Source: Hydractinia symbiolongicarpus (Eukaryota; Cnidaria; Hydrozoa; Anthoathecata; Hydractiniidae). From it: a DNA stretch of 64,000 nt. The notes below the pieces were generated by a model. The model worked only from the letters and a program-made list of their open reading frames with translations, did not search any database and was not told where the DNA came from. Positions 1 through 13,033 of the stretch are shown here, piece after piece (position 1 is the first letter of the stretch; each line of letters begins with the position of its first letter). Made by a program: the position numbers and the translations under genes. The stretch spans positions 30,134,001-30,198,000 of the forward strand of contig NC_079883.1 of the NCBI RefSeq assembly GCF_029227915.1. Direction: 5' to 3'.

Positions 1-1490
1 GTTGCATCGCTTTTAACAGTGAAACGATTGACTGTGGGACTTAATTGAACTGATTTTGGACTGTGACCTGATTAATGTTATAAATAAGCCAGTTTGACTA
101 CAAAAAGTAACATTCTTCTTAATTTGACTTGATTGCTGGAACTCAGCGATTGTACTGCGCACTGTGGTAGCGTTTTATTTAAAAATTAACTTTAATAAGT
201 CATTTTTTACTGTGGGACCATTCCCAAACGTTAGTTCGCGCTAAAGAAATAGAGACGGTTTCAAAAACTACATTTCATTGACTTTCTAACGGTGTTAATC
301 CGTTTGAGTTACAACGGTTGTGTCACATATTCGTACCAACATGCATTTAGTGATTTTTTGCCGATGTGACTAAGTTGCATCGCTTTTAACAGTGAAACGA
401 TTGACTGTGGGACTTAATTGAACTGATCCTGGACTGTGACCTTGTAAATGCGATAAATGAGCCAATTGGGCTCCAAGAAATATCATTCTTCTAAATTCGA
501 CATGATTGCTGGAATTCAGCGAGTACACTAGACTCTGTGGTAGTGCTCTATTTAAAAATTTAGATAAATAAGTCTTTTTTTTCTGTGGGAGTAATCCTGA
601 CCGTTGCATGCGCTGAAGAAATAGAGACATTCTCAAAATCTACACTTCATCAACTTCTTGGCGGTATCAATCCGTTTGAGTTACAACGGTTGCGTCACAT
701 ATTCGTACCAACATGTATTTAGCGATAGTATTCTGGTATTACTAGGTTGCATCGCCTTTAACAGTGAAACGATTGATTGTAGGACTTAATTGAACTGATT
801 CTGGACTGTGACCTTGTAAATGCAATAAATGAGCCAATTGGGCTCCAAGGAATAACATTCTCCTTAATTTGACATGATTGCTGGAATTCAGCGAGTACAC
901 TGGGCGCTGTGGCAGCGCTTTATTAAAAATTGAAATAAAAAAGTCATTTTTTACTGTGGGACCAATCCTAGCTGTTATCGCGCGCTGAAGAAATAGCGAC
1001 AGTTTCAAAAACTACATTTTATTGACTTTCTAACGGTATCAATCCGTTTGAGTTACAACGGTTGTGCCACATATTTGTCCCCACATGTATTTAGCGATAG
1101 TATTCGGAATTTACTAGGTTGCATCGCTTTTAACAGTGAAACGAATGACTGTGGGACTTAATTGAACTGATTTTGGACTGTGATCTGATAAATGTTATAA
1201 ATGAGCCAGTTTGGCTACAAGAAATAACATTCTTCTTAATTTGACTTGATTGCTGGAACTCAGCGATTGCACTGGGCACTGTGGTACCGTTTTATTAAAA
1301 AATTTAGATAAATAAGTCTTTTTTTACTGCGGGACTAATCCTGGCCGTTAGCATGCGCTGAAGAAATAGAGACATTCTTAAAAACTACACATCATCGACT
1401 TCTTGGCGGTATCAATCCGTTTGAGTTACAACGGTTGCGTCACATATTCGTACCAACATGTATTTAGCGATAGTGTTCTGATATTACTAG

Positions 1491-4400
1491 GTTGCATCGC
1501 TTTTAACAGTGAAACGATTGATTGTAGGACTTAATTGAACTGATTCTGGACTGTGACCTTGTAAATGCAATAAATGAGCCAATTGGGCTCCAAGGAATAA
1601 CATTCTCCTTAATTTGCCATGATTGCTGGAATTCAGCGAGTACACTGGGCGCTGTGGCAGCGCTTTATTAAAAATTGAAATAAAAAAGTCATTTTTTACT
1701 GTGGGACCAATCCTAGCTGTTATCGCGCGCTGAAGAAATAGCGACAGTTTCAAAAACTACATTTTATTGACTTTCTAACGGTATCAATCCGTTTGAGTTA
1801 CAACGGTTGTGCCACATATTTGTCCCCACATGTATTTAGCGATAGTATTCGGAATTTACTAGGTTGCATCGCTTTTAACTGTGAAACGAATGACTGTGGG
1901 ACTTAATTGAACTGATTTTGGACTTTGAGCTTATAAATGTGATAAATGAGTCAGTTTGACTACAAGAAGTAACATTCTTCTTAATTTTACTTGATTGCTG
2001 GAACTCAGCGACTGCACCGGGCGCTGTGGTAGCGTTTTATTTAAAAATTAAGTTAAATAAGTCATTTTTCACTGTGGGAGCAATCCCAGCCGTTAGTTCG
2101 CGCTAAAGAAATAGAGACGGTTTCAAAAACTACATTTCATTGACTTTCTAACGGTGTTAATCCGTTTGAGTTACGACGGTTGTGTCACATATTCGTACCA
2201 ACATGCATTTAGTGATTTTTTGCCGATGTGACTAAGTTGCATCGCTTTTAACAGTGAAACGATTGACTGTGGGACTTAATTGAACTGATTCTGGACTGTG
2301 ACCTTGTAAATGCGATAAATGAGCCAATTGGGCTCCAAGAAATATCATTCTTCTAAATTCGACATGATTGCTGGAATTCAGCGAGTACACTAGGCTCTGT
2401 GGTAGTGCTCTATTTAAAAATTTAGATAAATAAGTCTTTTTTTCTGTGGGACTAATCCTGACCGTTGCATGCGCTGAAGAAATAGAGACATTCTCAAAAT
2501 CTACACTTCATCAACTTCTTGGCGGTATCAATCCGTTTGAGTTAAAACGGTTGCGTCACATATTCGTACCAACATGTATTTAGCGATAGTATTCTGATAT
2601 TACTAGGTTGCATCGCCTTTAACAGTGAAACGATTGGCTATGGGACTTAATTGAACTAACTTTGGACTGTGACCTGATAAATGTTATAAATGAGCCAGTT
2701 TGACTACAAGAAAAAACATTCTTCTTAATTTGACTTAATTGCTCGAACTCAGCGATTGCACTGGGCACTGTGGTAGCGTTTTGTTAAAAAATTTAGATAA
2801 ATAAGTCTTTTTTACTGCGGGAATAATCCTGGCCGTTAGCACGCGCTGAAGAAATAGAGACATTCTCAATAACTACACTTCATCGACTTCTTGGCGGTAT
2901 CAATCCGTTTGAGTTACAACGGTTGCGTCACATATTCGTACCAACATGTATTTAGCGATAGTATTCTGGTATTACTAGGTTGCATCGCCTTTAACAGTGA
3001 AACGATTGACTATGGGATTTAATTGAACTAACTTTGGACTGTGATCTGATAAATGTTATAAATGAGCCAGTTTGACTACAAGAAATAACATTCTTCTTAA
3101 TTTGACTTGATTGCTGGAACTCAGCGATTGCACTGGGCACTGTGGTACCGTTTTATTAAAAAATTTAGATAAATAAGTCTTTTTTTACTGCGGGACTAAT
3201 CCTGGCCGTTAGCCCGCGCTGAAGAAATAGAGACATTCTTAAAAACTACACATCATCGACTTCTTGGCGGTATCAATCCGTTTGAGTTACAACGGTTGCG
3301 TCACATATTCGTACCAACATGTATTTAGCGATAGTGTTCTGATATTACTAGGTTGCATCGCTTTTAACAGTGAAACGATTGATTGTAGGACTTAATTGAA
3401 CTGATTCTGGACTGTGACCTTGTAAATGCAATAAATGAGCCAATTGGGCTCCAAGGAATAACATTCTCCTTAATTTGCCATGATTGCTGGAATTCAGCGA
3501 GTACACTGGGCGCTGTGGCAGCGCTTTATTAAAAATTGAAATAAAAAAGTCATTTTTTACTGTGGGACCAATCCTAGCTGTTATCGCGCGCTGAAGAAAT
3601 AGCGACAGTTTCAAAAACTACATTTTATTGACTTTCTAACGGTATCAATCCGTTTGAGTTACAACGGTTGTGCCACATATTTGTCCCCACATGTATTTAG
3701 CGATAGTATTCGGAATTTACTAGGTTGCATCGCTTTTAACTGTGAAACGAATGACTGTGGGACTTAATTGAACTGATTTTGGACTTTGAGCTTATAAATG
3801 TGATAAATGAGTCAGTTTGACTACAAGAAGTAACATTCTTCTTAATTTTACTTGATCGCTGGAACTCAGCGACTGCACCGGGCGCTGTGGTAGCGTTTTA
3901 TTTAAAAATTAAGTTAAATAAGTCATTTTTCACTGTGGGAGCAATCCCAGCCGTTAGTTCGCGCTAAAGAAATAGAGACGGTTTCAAAAACTACATTTCA
4001 TTGACTTTCTAACGGTGTTAATCCGTTTGAGTTACGACGGTTGTGTCACATATTCGTACCAACATGCATTTAGTGATTTTTTGCCGATGTGACTAAGTTG
4101 CATCGCTTTTAACAGTGAAACGATTGACTGTGGGACTTAATTGAACTGATTCTGGACTGTGACCTTGTAAATGCGATAAATGAGCCAATTGGGCTCCAAG
4201 AAATATCATTCTTCTAAATTCGACATGATTGCTGGAATTCAGCGAGTACACTAGGCTCTGTGGTAGTGCTCTATTTAAAAATTTAGATAAATAAGTCTTT
4301 TTTTCTGTGGGACTAATCCTGACCGTTGCATGCGCTGAAGAAATAGAGACATTCTCAAAATCTACACTTCATCAACTTCTTGGCGGTATCAATCCGTTTG

Positions 4401-5212
4401 AGTTAAAACGGTTGCGTCACATATTCGTACCAACATGTATTTAGCGATAGTATTCTGATATTACTAGGTTGCATCGCCTTTAACAGTGAAACGATTGGCT
4501 ATGGGACTTAATTGAACTAACTTTGGACTGTGACCTGATAAATGTTATAAATGAGCCAGTTTGACTACAAGAAAAAACATTCTTCTTAATTTGACTTAAT
4601 TGCTCGAACTCAGCGATTGCACTGGGCACTGTGGTAGCGTTTTGTTAAAAAATTTAGATAAATAAGTCTTTTTTACTGCGGGAATAATCCTGGCCGTTAG
4701 CACGCGCTGAAGAAATAGAGACATTCTCAATAACTACACTTCATCGACTTCTTGGCGGTATCAATCCGTTTGAGTTACAACGGTTGCGTCACATATTCGT
4801 ACCAACATGTATTTAGCGATAGTATTCTGGTATTACTAGGTTGCATCGCCTTTAACAGTGAAACGATTGACTATGGGATTTAATTGAACTAACTTTGGAC
4901 TGTGATCTGATAAATGTTATAAATGAGCCAGTTTGACTACAAGAAATAACATTCTTCTTAATTTGACTTGATTGCTGGAACTCAGCGATTGCACTGGGCA
5001 CTGTGGTACCGTTTTATTAAAAAATTTAGATAAATAAGTCTTTTTTTACTGCGGGACTAATCCTGGCCGTTAGCCCGCGCTGAAGAAATAGAGACATTCT
5101 TAAAAACTACACATCATCGACTTCTTGGCGGTATCAATCCGTTTGAGTTACAACGGTTGCGTCACATATTCGTACCAACATGTATTTAGCGATAGTGTTC
5201 TGATATTACTAG
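1491..5212 (+). repeat. Two tandem copies of a 5-monomer HOR (1861 bp)
   Basis: Copy 1 is 1491-3351 and copy 2 is 3352-5212. Each has five monomers in the same class order, and private variants recur at an offset of 1861 bp: GATTGTAGGAC in monomer 1, GACTTTGAGCTTATAAATG in monomer 2, GATTGGCTATGGGAC in monomer 4, GACTATGGGATTTAATTG in monomer 5. Only scattered single-base differences are seen by eye, so the duplication is recent. A partial third copy begins at 5213 and follows the pattern for about two monomers. Confidence 0.92.
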
Positions 5213-5584
5213 GTTGCATCGCTTTTAACAGTGAAACGATTGATTGTAGGACTTAATTGAACTGATTCTGGACTGTGACCTTGTAAATGCAATAAATGAG
5301 CCAATTGGGCTCCAAGGAATAACATTCTCCTTAATTAGACATGATTGCTGGAATTCAGCGAGTACACTGGGCGCTGTGGCAGCGCTTTATTAAAAATTGA
5401 AATAAAAAAGTCATTTTTTATTGTGGGACCAATCCTAGCTGTTATCGCGCGCTGAAGAAATAGCGACAGTTTCAAAAACTACATTTTATTGACTTTCTAA
5501 CGGTATCAATCCGTTTGAGTTACAACGGTTGTGCCACATATTTGTCCCCACATGTATTTAGCGATAGTATTCGGAATTTACTAG

Positions 5585-7076
5585 GTTGCATCGCTTTTAA
5601 CAGTGAAACGAATGACTGTGGGACTTAATTGAACTGATTTTGGACTTTGAGCTTATAAATGTGATAAATGAGCCAGTTTGACTACAAGAAGTAACATTTT
5701 TCTTAATTTTACTTGATTGCTGGAACTCAGCGACTGCACCGGGCGCTGTGGTAGCGTTTTATTTAAAAATTAAGTTAAATAAGTCATTTTTCACTGTGGG
5801 AGCAATCCCAGCCGTTTGTTCGCGCTGAAGAGACAGACACAGTTTTAAAAACTACATTTCATTGACTTTCTAACGGTGTTAATCCGTCTGAGTTACAACG
5901 TTTGCGTCACACATTCGTACCAACATGTATTTAGTGATTTCTTTCCGATGTGACTAAGTTGCATCCCTTTTAACAGTGAAACGATTGACTGTGGGACTTA
6001 ATTGAACTGATTCTTGACTGTGACCTTGTAAATGAGATAAATGAGCCAATTGGGCTCCAAGGAATAACATTCTCCTTAATTTGACATGATTGCTGGAATT
6101 CAGCGTGTACACTAGGCTCTGTGGTAGTGCTTTATTTAAAAATTTAGATAAATAAGTTTTTTTTTACTGTGGGACTAATCCTGGCCGTTAGCACGCCCTG
6201 AAGAAATAGAGAAAGTTTCAAAAACTACATTTCATTGACATTCTAACGGTTTCAATCCGTTTGAGTTACAACGGTTGCGCCACATATTCGTCCCCACATG
6301 TATTTAGCGATAGTATTCGGAATTTACTAGGTTGCATCGCTTTTAACAGTGAAACGAATGACTGTGGGACTTAATTGAACTGATTTTAGACTTTGAGCTT
6401 ATAAATGTGATAAATGAGCCAGTTTGACAACAAGAAGTAACATTCTTCTTAATTTTACTTGATTGCTGGAACTCAGCGACTGCACCGGGCGCTGTGGTAG
6501 CGTTTTATTCAAAAATTAAGTTAAATAAGTCATTTTTCACTGTGGGAGCAATCCCAGCCGTTAGTTCGCGCTGAAGAGACAGACACAGTTTTAAAAACTA
6601 CTTTTCATTGACTTTCTAACGGTGTTAATCCGTCTGAGTTACAACGTTTGCGTCACACATTCGTACCAACATGTATTTAGTGATTTCTTTCCGATGTGAC
6701 TAAGTTGCATCCCTTTTAACAGTGAAACGATTGACTGTGGGACTTAATTGAACTGATTCTTGACTGTGACCTTGTAAATGAGATAAATGAGCCAATTGGG
6801 CTCCAAGGAATAACATTCTCCTTAATTTGACATGATTGCTGGAATTCAGCGTGTACACTAGGCTCTGTGGTAGAGCTTTATTTAAAAATTTAGATAAATA
6901 AGTTTTTTTTTACTGTGGGACTAATCCTGGCCGTTAGCACGCCCTGAAGAAATAGAGAAAGTTTCAAAAACTACCTTTCATTGACTTTCTAGCAGTTTCA
7001 ATCCGTTTGAGTTACAACGGTTGCGTCACATATTCGTACCAACATGTATTTAGCGATAGTATTCTGATATTACTAG
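5585..7076 (+). repeat. Dimeric HOR, two copies of 746 bp
   Basis: The pair 5585/5958 recurs at 6331/6704. The shared private variants are GTTGCATCCCTTTTAAC at the second monomer (5958 and 6704) and GACTTTGAGCTTATAAATG in the first. The two copies diverge near their right edges, where copy 2 passes into a different monomer class at 7077, which also has a mutated start (GTCGCATCG). Confidence 0.85.
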
Positions 7077-8194
7077 GTCGCATCGCCTTTAACAGTGAAA
7101 CGATTGACTTTGGGACTTAATTGAACTAACTTTGGAGTGTGACCTGTTAAATGTTATAAATGAGCCAGTTTGACTACAAGAAGTAACATTCTTCTTAATT
7201 TGACTTGATTGCTGGAACTCAGCGATTGCACTGGGCGCTGTGGTAGAGTTTTATTTAAAAATTAATCTAAATAAGTCATTTTTCATTGTGGGAGCAATCC
7301 CAGCCGTTAGTTCGCGCTGAAAAAACAGACACAGTTTTAAAAATTAAATTTTATTGACTTTCTAACGGTGTTAATTCGTTTGAGTTACAACGCTTGCGTC
7401 ACATTTTCGTACCAAAATGTATTTTGTCATTTTTTTCCGATGTGACCAAGTTGCATCGCTTTTAACAGTAAAACAATTGACTGTGGGACATAATTGAACT
7501 GATTCTTCACAGTGACCTGATAAATGTTATAAATGAGCCAGTTTGACTACAAGAAATAACATTCTTCTTAATTTGACATGATTGCTGGAACTCAGCGATT
7601 ACACTGGGCGCTGTGGTAGCGCTTTATTAAAAATTTAGGTAAATAAGTCATTTTTTACTGTGGGACCAATCCTAGCCGTTATCTTGCGCTGAAGAAATAG
7701 CGACAGTTTCAAAAACTACATTTCATTGACATTCTAACGGTTTCAATCCGTTTGAGTTACAACGGTTGCGCCACATATTCGTCCCCACATGTATTTAGCG
7801 ATAGTATTCGGATTTTACTAGGTTGCATCGCTTTTAACAGTGAAACGATTGACTGTGGGACTTAATTGAACTGATTTTGGACTTTGACCTTACAAGTGTG
7901 ATAAATGAGCCAGTTTGACTACAAGACGTAACATTCTTCTTAATTTTACTTGATTGCTGGAACTCAGCGATTGCACTGGGCACTGTGGTAGCGTTTTATT
8001 AAAAAATTTAGATAAATAAGTCTTTTTTTACTGCGGGATTAATCCTGGCCGTTAGCACGCGCTGAAGAAATAGAGACATTCTTAAAAACTACACTTCATT
8101 GACTTCTTGGCGGTATCAATCCGTTTGAGTTACAACGGTTGCGTCACATATTCGTACCAACATGTATTTAGCGATAGTGTTCTGATATTACTAG

Positions 8195-10431
8195 GTTGCA
8201 TCGCTTTTAACAGTGAAACGATTGATTGTGGGACTTAATTGAACTGATTCTGGACTGTGACCTTGTAAATGCGATAAATGAGCCAATTGGGCTCCGAGGA
8301 ATACCATTCTTCTTAATTCGACATGATTGCTGGAATTCAGCGAGTACACTAGGCTTCGTGGTAGTGCTTTAATTAAAAATTTAGATAAATATGTCTTTTT
8401 TTACTGTGGGATTAATCCTAGTCGTTAGCACGTGCTGAAGAAATAGAGACATTCTCAAAAACTATATTTCATTGATTTCTTGGCGGTATCAATCAGTTTG
8501 AGTTACAACGGTTGCGTCACATATTCGTACCAACATGTATTTAGCGATAGTATTCTGATATTACTAGGTTGCATCGCTTTTAACAGTGAAACGATTGACT
8601 GTGGGACTTAATTGAACTGATTTTGGACTGTGACCTGATAAATGTTATAAATGAGCCAGTTTGACTACAAAAAGTAACATTCTTCTTAATTTGACTTGAT
8701 TGCTGGAACTCAGCGATTGCACTGGGCACTGTGGTAGCGTTTTATTTAAAAATTAACTTTAATAAGTCATTTTTTACTGTGGGACTATTCCCAACCGTTA
8801 ATTCGCGCTAAAGAAATAGAGACTGTTTCAAAAACTACACTTCATCGACTTCTTGGCGGTATCAATCCGTTTGAGTTACAACGGTTGCGTCACATATTCG
8901 TACCAACATGTATTAAGCGATAGTGTTCTGATATTACTAGGTTGCATCGCTTTTAACAGTGAAACGAGTGATTGTGGGACTTAATTGAACTGATTCTGGA
9001 CTGTGACCTTGTAAATGCGATAAATGAGCCAATTGGGCTCCGAGGAATACCATTCTTCTTAATTCGACATGATTGCTGGAATTCAGCGAGTACACTAAGC
9101 TCTTTGGTAGTGCTTTAATTAAAAATCTAGATAAACATGTCTTTTTTTACTGTGGGACTAATCCTGGCCGTTAGCACGTGCTGAAGAAATAGAGACATTC
9201 TCAAAAACTACATTTCATTGATTTCTTGGCGGTATCAATCAGTTTGAGTTACAACGGTTGCGTCACTTATTCGTACCAACATGTATTTAGCGATAGTATT
9301 CTGATATTACTAGGTTGCATCGCTTTTAACAGTGAAACGATTGACTGTGGGACTTAATTGAACTAACTTTGGACTGTGACCTGATAAATGTTATAAATGA
9401 GCCAGTTTGACTACAAGAAATAACATTCTTCTTACCTTGACTTGATGGCTGGAACTCAGCGATTACACTGGGCGCTGTGGCAGCGCTTTATTAAAAATTG
9501 AAATAAAAAAGTCATTTTTTACTGTGGGACCAACCCTAGCTGTTATCGCGCGCTGAAGAAATAGCGACAGTTTCAAAAACTACATTTTATTGACTTTCTA
9601 ACGGTATCAATCCGTTTGAGTTACAACGGTTGCATCACATATTCGTACCAACATGTATTTAGCGATAGTGTTCTGATATTACTAGGTTGCATCGCTTTTA
9701 ACAGTGAAACGATTGATTGTGGGACTTAATTGAACTGATTCTAGACTGTGACCTTGTAAATGCGATAAATGAGCCAATTGGGCTCCGAGGAATACCATTC
9801 TTCTTAATTAGACATGATTGCTGGAATTCAGCGAGTACACTAGGCTTCGTGGTAGTGCTTTAATTAAAAATTTAGATAAATATGTCTTTTTTTACTGTGG
9901 GACTAATCCTAGTCGTTAGCACGTGCTGAAGAAATAGAGACATTCTCAAAAACTATATTTCATTGATTTCTTGGCGGTATCAATCAGTTTGAGTTACAAC
10001 GGTTGCGTCACATATTCGTACCAACATGTATTTAGCGATAGTATTCTGATATTACTAGGTTGCATCGCTTTTAACAGTGAAACGATTGACTGTGGGACTT
10101 AATTGAACTGATTTTGGACTGTGACCTGATAAATGATATAAATGAGCCAGTTTGACTACAAAAAGTAACATTCTTCTTAATTTGACTTGATTGCTGGAAC
10201 TCAGCGATTGCACTGGGCACTGTGGTAGCGTTTTATTTAAAAATTAACTTTAATAAGTCATTTTTTACTGTGGGACTATTCCCAACCGTTAATTCGCGCT
10301 AAAGAAATAGAGACTGTTTCAAAAACTACATTTCATTGTCTTTCTAACGGTGTTAATCCGTTTGAGTTACAACGGTTGCGTCACATATTCGTACCAACCT
10401 GCATTTAGTGATTTTTTTCCGATGTGACTAA
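8195..10431 (+). repeat. 4-monomer HOR (1491 bp), one full and one half copy
   Basis: Monomers at 8195 and 8568 match those at 9686 and 10059 at an offset of 1491 bp. They share the private variants GGGCTCCGAGGAATACC and CTACAAAAAGTAACATT. The monomer at 8941 is also of the 8195 type, so a dimeric step lies inside the unit. The right copy ends at 10432, where a monomer with a changed start (GTTACATCG) follows. Confidence 0.8.
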
Positions 10432-11177
10432 GTTACATCGCTTTTAACAGTGAAACGATTGACTGTGGGCCTTAATTGAACTGATTCTGGACTGTGACCT
10501 TTTAAATGCGTTAAATGAGCCAATTGAACTCCAAGGAACACCATTCTTCTTAATTCGGCATGATTGCTGGAATTGAGCGAGCACACTAGGCTCTGTGGTA
10601 GTGCTTTATTAAAAAATTTAGATAAATAAGTCTTTTTTTACTGTCCGACCAATCCTGGCCGTTAGCACGCGCTGAAGAAATAGAGACGGCTTCAAAAACT
10701 ACATTTCAATGACTTTCTAACGGTGTTAATCCGTTGGTGTTACAACGGTTGCGTCACATATTCGTACCAACATGTATTTAGTGATTTTTTTCCGATGTGA
10801 CTAAGTTGCATTGCCTTTAACAGTGAAACGATTGACTGTGGGACTTAATTGAACTGATTCTGGACTGTCACCTTGTTAATGCGATAAATGAGACAATTGT
10901 ACTCCAAGGAATACCATTCTTCTTAATTCGACATGGTTGCTGGAATTAAGCGAGTACACTAGGCTCTGTGGTAGTGCTTTATTTAAAAATTTAGATAAAT
11001 AAGTCATTTTTTACGGTGGGACCAATCAAAGCCATTAGTTCGCGCTGAGGAAATAGAGACAGTTTCAAAAACTACATTTCATTGACTTTCTAACGGTATC
11101 AATCCGTTTGAGTTACAACGGTTGCGCCACATATTCGTACCAACTTGTATTTAGCGATAGTATTCTGGTATTACTAG

Positions 11178-13033
11178 GTTGCATCGCCTTTAACAGTGAA
11201 ACGATTGACTATGGGACGTAATTGAACTAACTTTGGACTGTGACCTGATAAATGTTATAAATGAGCCAGCTTGACAACAAGAAATAACATTCTTCTTAAT
11301 TTGACTTGATTGCTGGAACTCAGCGATTGCACTGGGCACTGTGGTAGCGTTTTATTAAAAAATTTAGATAAATAAGTCTTTTTTTACTGCGGGATTAATC
11401 CTGGCCGTTAGCACGCGCTGAAGAAATAGAGACATTCTTAAAAACTACACTTCATCGACTTCTTGGCGGTATCAATCCGTTTGAGTTACAACGGTTGCGT
11501 CACATATTTGTACCAACATGTATTAAGCGATAGTGTTCTGATATTACTAGGTTGCATCGCTTTTAACAGTGAAACGATTGATTGTGGGACTTAAATGAAC
11601 TAACTTTGGACTGTGACCTGATAAATGTTATAAATGAGCCAGTTTGACTACAAGAAATAACATTCTTCTTACCTTGACTTGATGGCTGGAACTCAGCGAT
11701 TACACTGGGCGCTGTGGCAGCGCTTTATTAAAAACTTAAATAAAAAAGGCATTTTTTACTGTGGGACCAATCCTAGCCGTTATTACGCGCTGAAGAAATA
11801 GCGACAGTTTCAAAAGCTACATTTCATTGACTTTCTAACGGTTTCAATCCGTTTGAGTTACAACGGTTGCGCCACATATTTGTCCCCACATGTATTTAGC
11901 GATAGTATTCGGCTTTTACTAGGTTGCATCGCTTTTAACAGTGAAACGATTGACTGTGGGACTTAATTGAACTGTTTCTGGACTGTGACCTGATAAATGT
12001 TATAAATAAGCCAGTTTGACTACAAGAAATAACATTCTTCTTAATTTGACATGATTGCTGGAACTCAGCGGGTACACTGGGCGCTGTGGCAGCGCTTTAT
12101 TAAAAACTTAAATAAAAAAGTCATTTTTTACTGTGGGACCAATCCTAGCCGTTATTACGCGCTGAAGAAATAGCGACAGTTTCAAAAACTACATTTCATA
12201 GACTTTCTAACGGTTTCAATCCGTTTGAGTTACAACGGTTGCGCCACATATTCGTCCCCACATGTATTTAGCGATAGTATTCGGCTTTTACTAGGTTGCA
12301 TCGCTTTTAACAGTGAAACGATTGACTGTGGGACTTAATTGAACTGTTTCTGGACTGTGACCTGATAAATGTTATAAATGAGCCAGTTTGACTACAAGAA
12401 ATAACATTCTTCTTAATTTGACATGATTGCTGGAACTCAGCGATTACACTGGGCGCTGTGGCAGCGCTTTATTAAAAATTTAGGTAAATAAGTCATTTTT
12501 TACTGTGGGACCAATCCTAGCCGTTATCGCGCGCTGAAGAAATAGTGACAGTTTCAAAAACTACATTTCATTGGCTTTCTAACGGTTTCAATCCGTTTGA
12601 GTTACAACGGTTGTGCCACATATTCGTCCCCACATGTATTTAGCGATAGTATTCGTATTTTACTAGGTTGCATCGCTTTTAACAGTGAAACGATTGACTG
12701 TGGCACTTAATTGAACTGATTCTTGACTGTGACCTTGTAAATGCGATAAATGAGCCAATTGGGCTCCAAGGAAAAACATTCTTCATAATTCGACATGATT
12801 GCTGGAATTGAGCGAGTACACTAGGCTCTGTGGTAGTGCTTTAATTAAAAATTTATATAAATATGTCTTTTTTTACTGTGGGACTAATCCTGGCCGTTAG
12901 CACGTGCTGAAGAAATAGAGACATTCTCAAAAACTACATTTCATCGATTTCTTGGCGGTATCAATCAGTTTGAGTTACAACGTCACATATTCGTACCAAC
13001 ATGTATTTAGCGATAGTGTTCTGATATTACTAG
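11178..13033 (+). repeat. 5-monomer variant of the 11-16 kb HOR
   Basis: Starts fall at 11178, 11551, 11923, 12295 and 12667. The first monomer carries GACTATGGGACGTAATTG and AGCTTGACAACAAG, found again at 13034 and 14524. Compared with the 4-monomer units to its right this unit has an extra monomer. The monomer at 12667 is short (367 bp): six bases are missing between two CG steps in ACAACGGTTGCGTCAC. Confidence 0.78.

Noticed and set aside
340-372. CENP-B box in the CACATATTCGTACCAACATG segment
   Set aside because: TTCG and the following A fit the known core (TTCG-N4-A-N2-CGGG), but the CGGG half reads ATGT in all monomer classes, so the essential core is not met.
1-372. Internal half-unit structure (two copies of about 186 bp) because CTGTGGGAC occurs twice per monomer
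   Set aside because: Outside that 9-base word the two halves do not align convincingly by eye. A dimeric origin cannot be supported without a computed alignment.
370-636. Antisense open frames of about 80-108 codons in many monomers (370-636, 742-1008, 1487-1753, 3348-3614, 16694-17020, 17438-17704, 20106-20348 and others) with a shared peptide
   Set aside because: They are the same minus-strand frame of one satellite class. Most monomers of related classes break it by stops or indels, no domain is recognisable, and similarity follows directly from DNA repetition.
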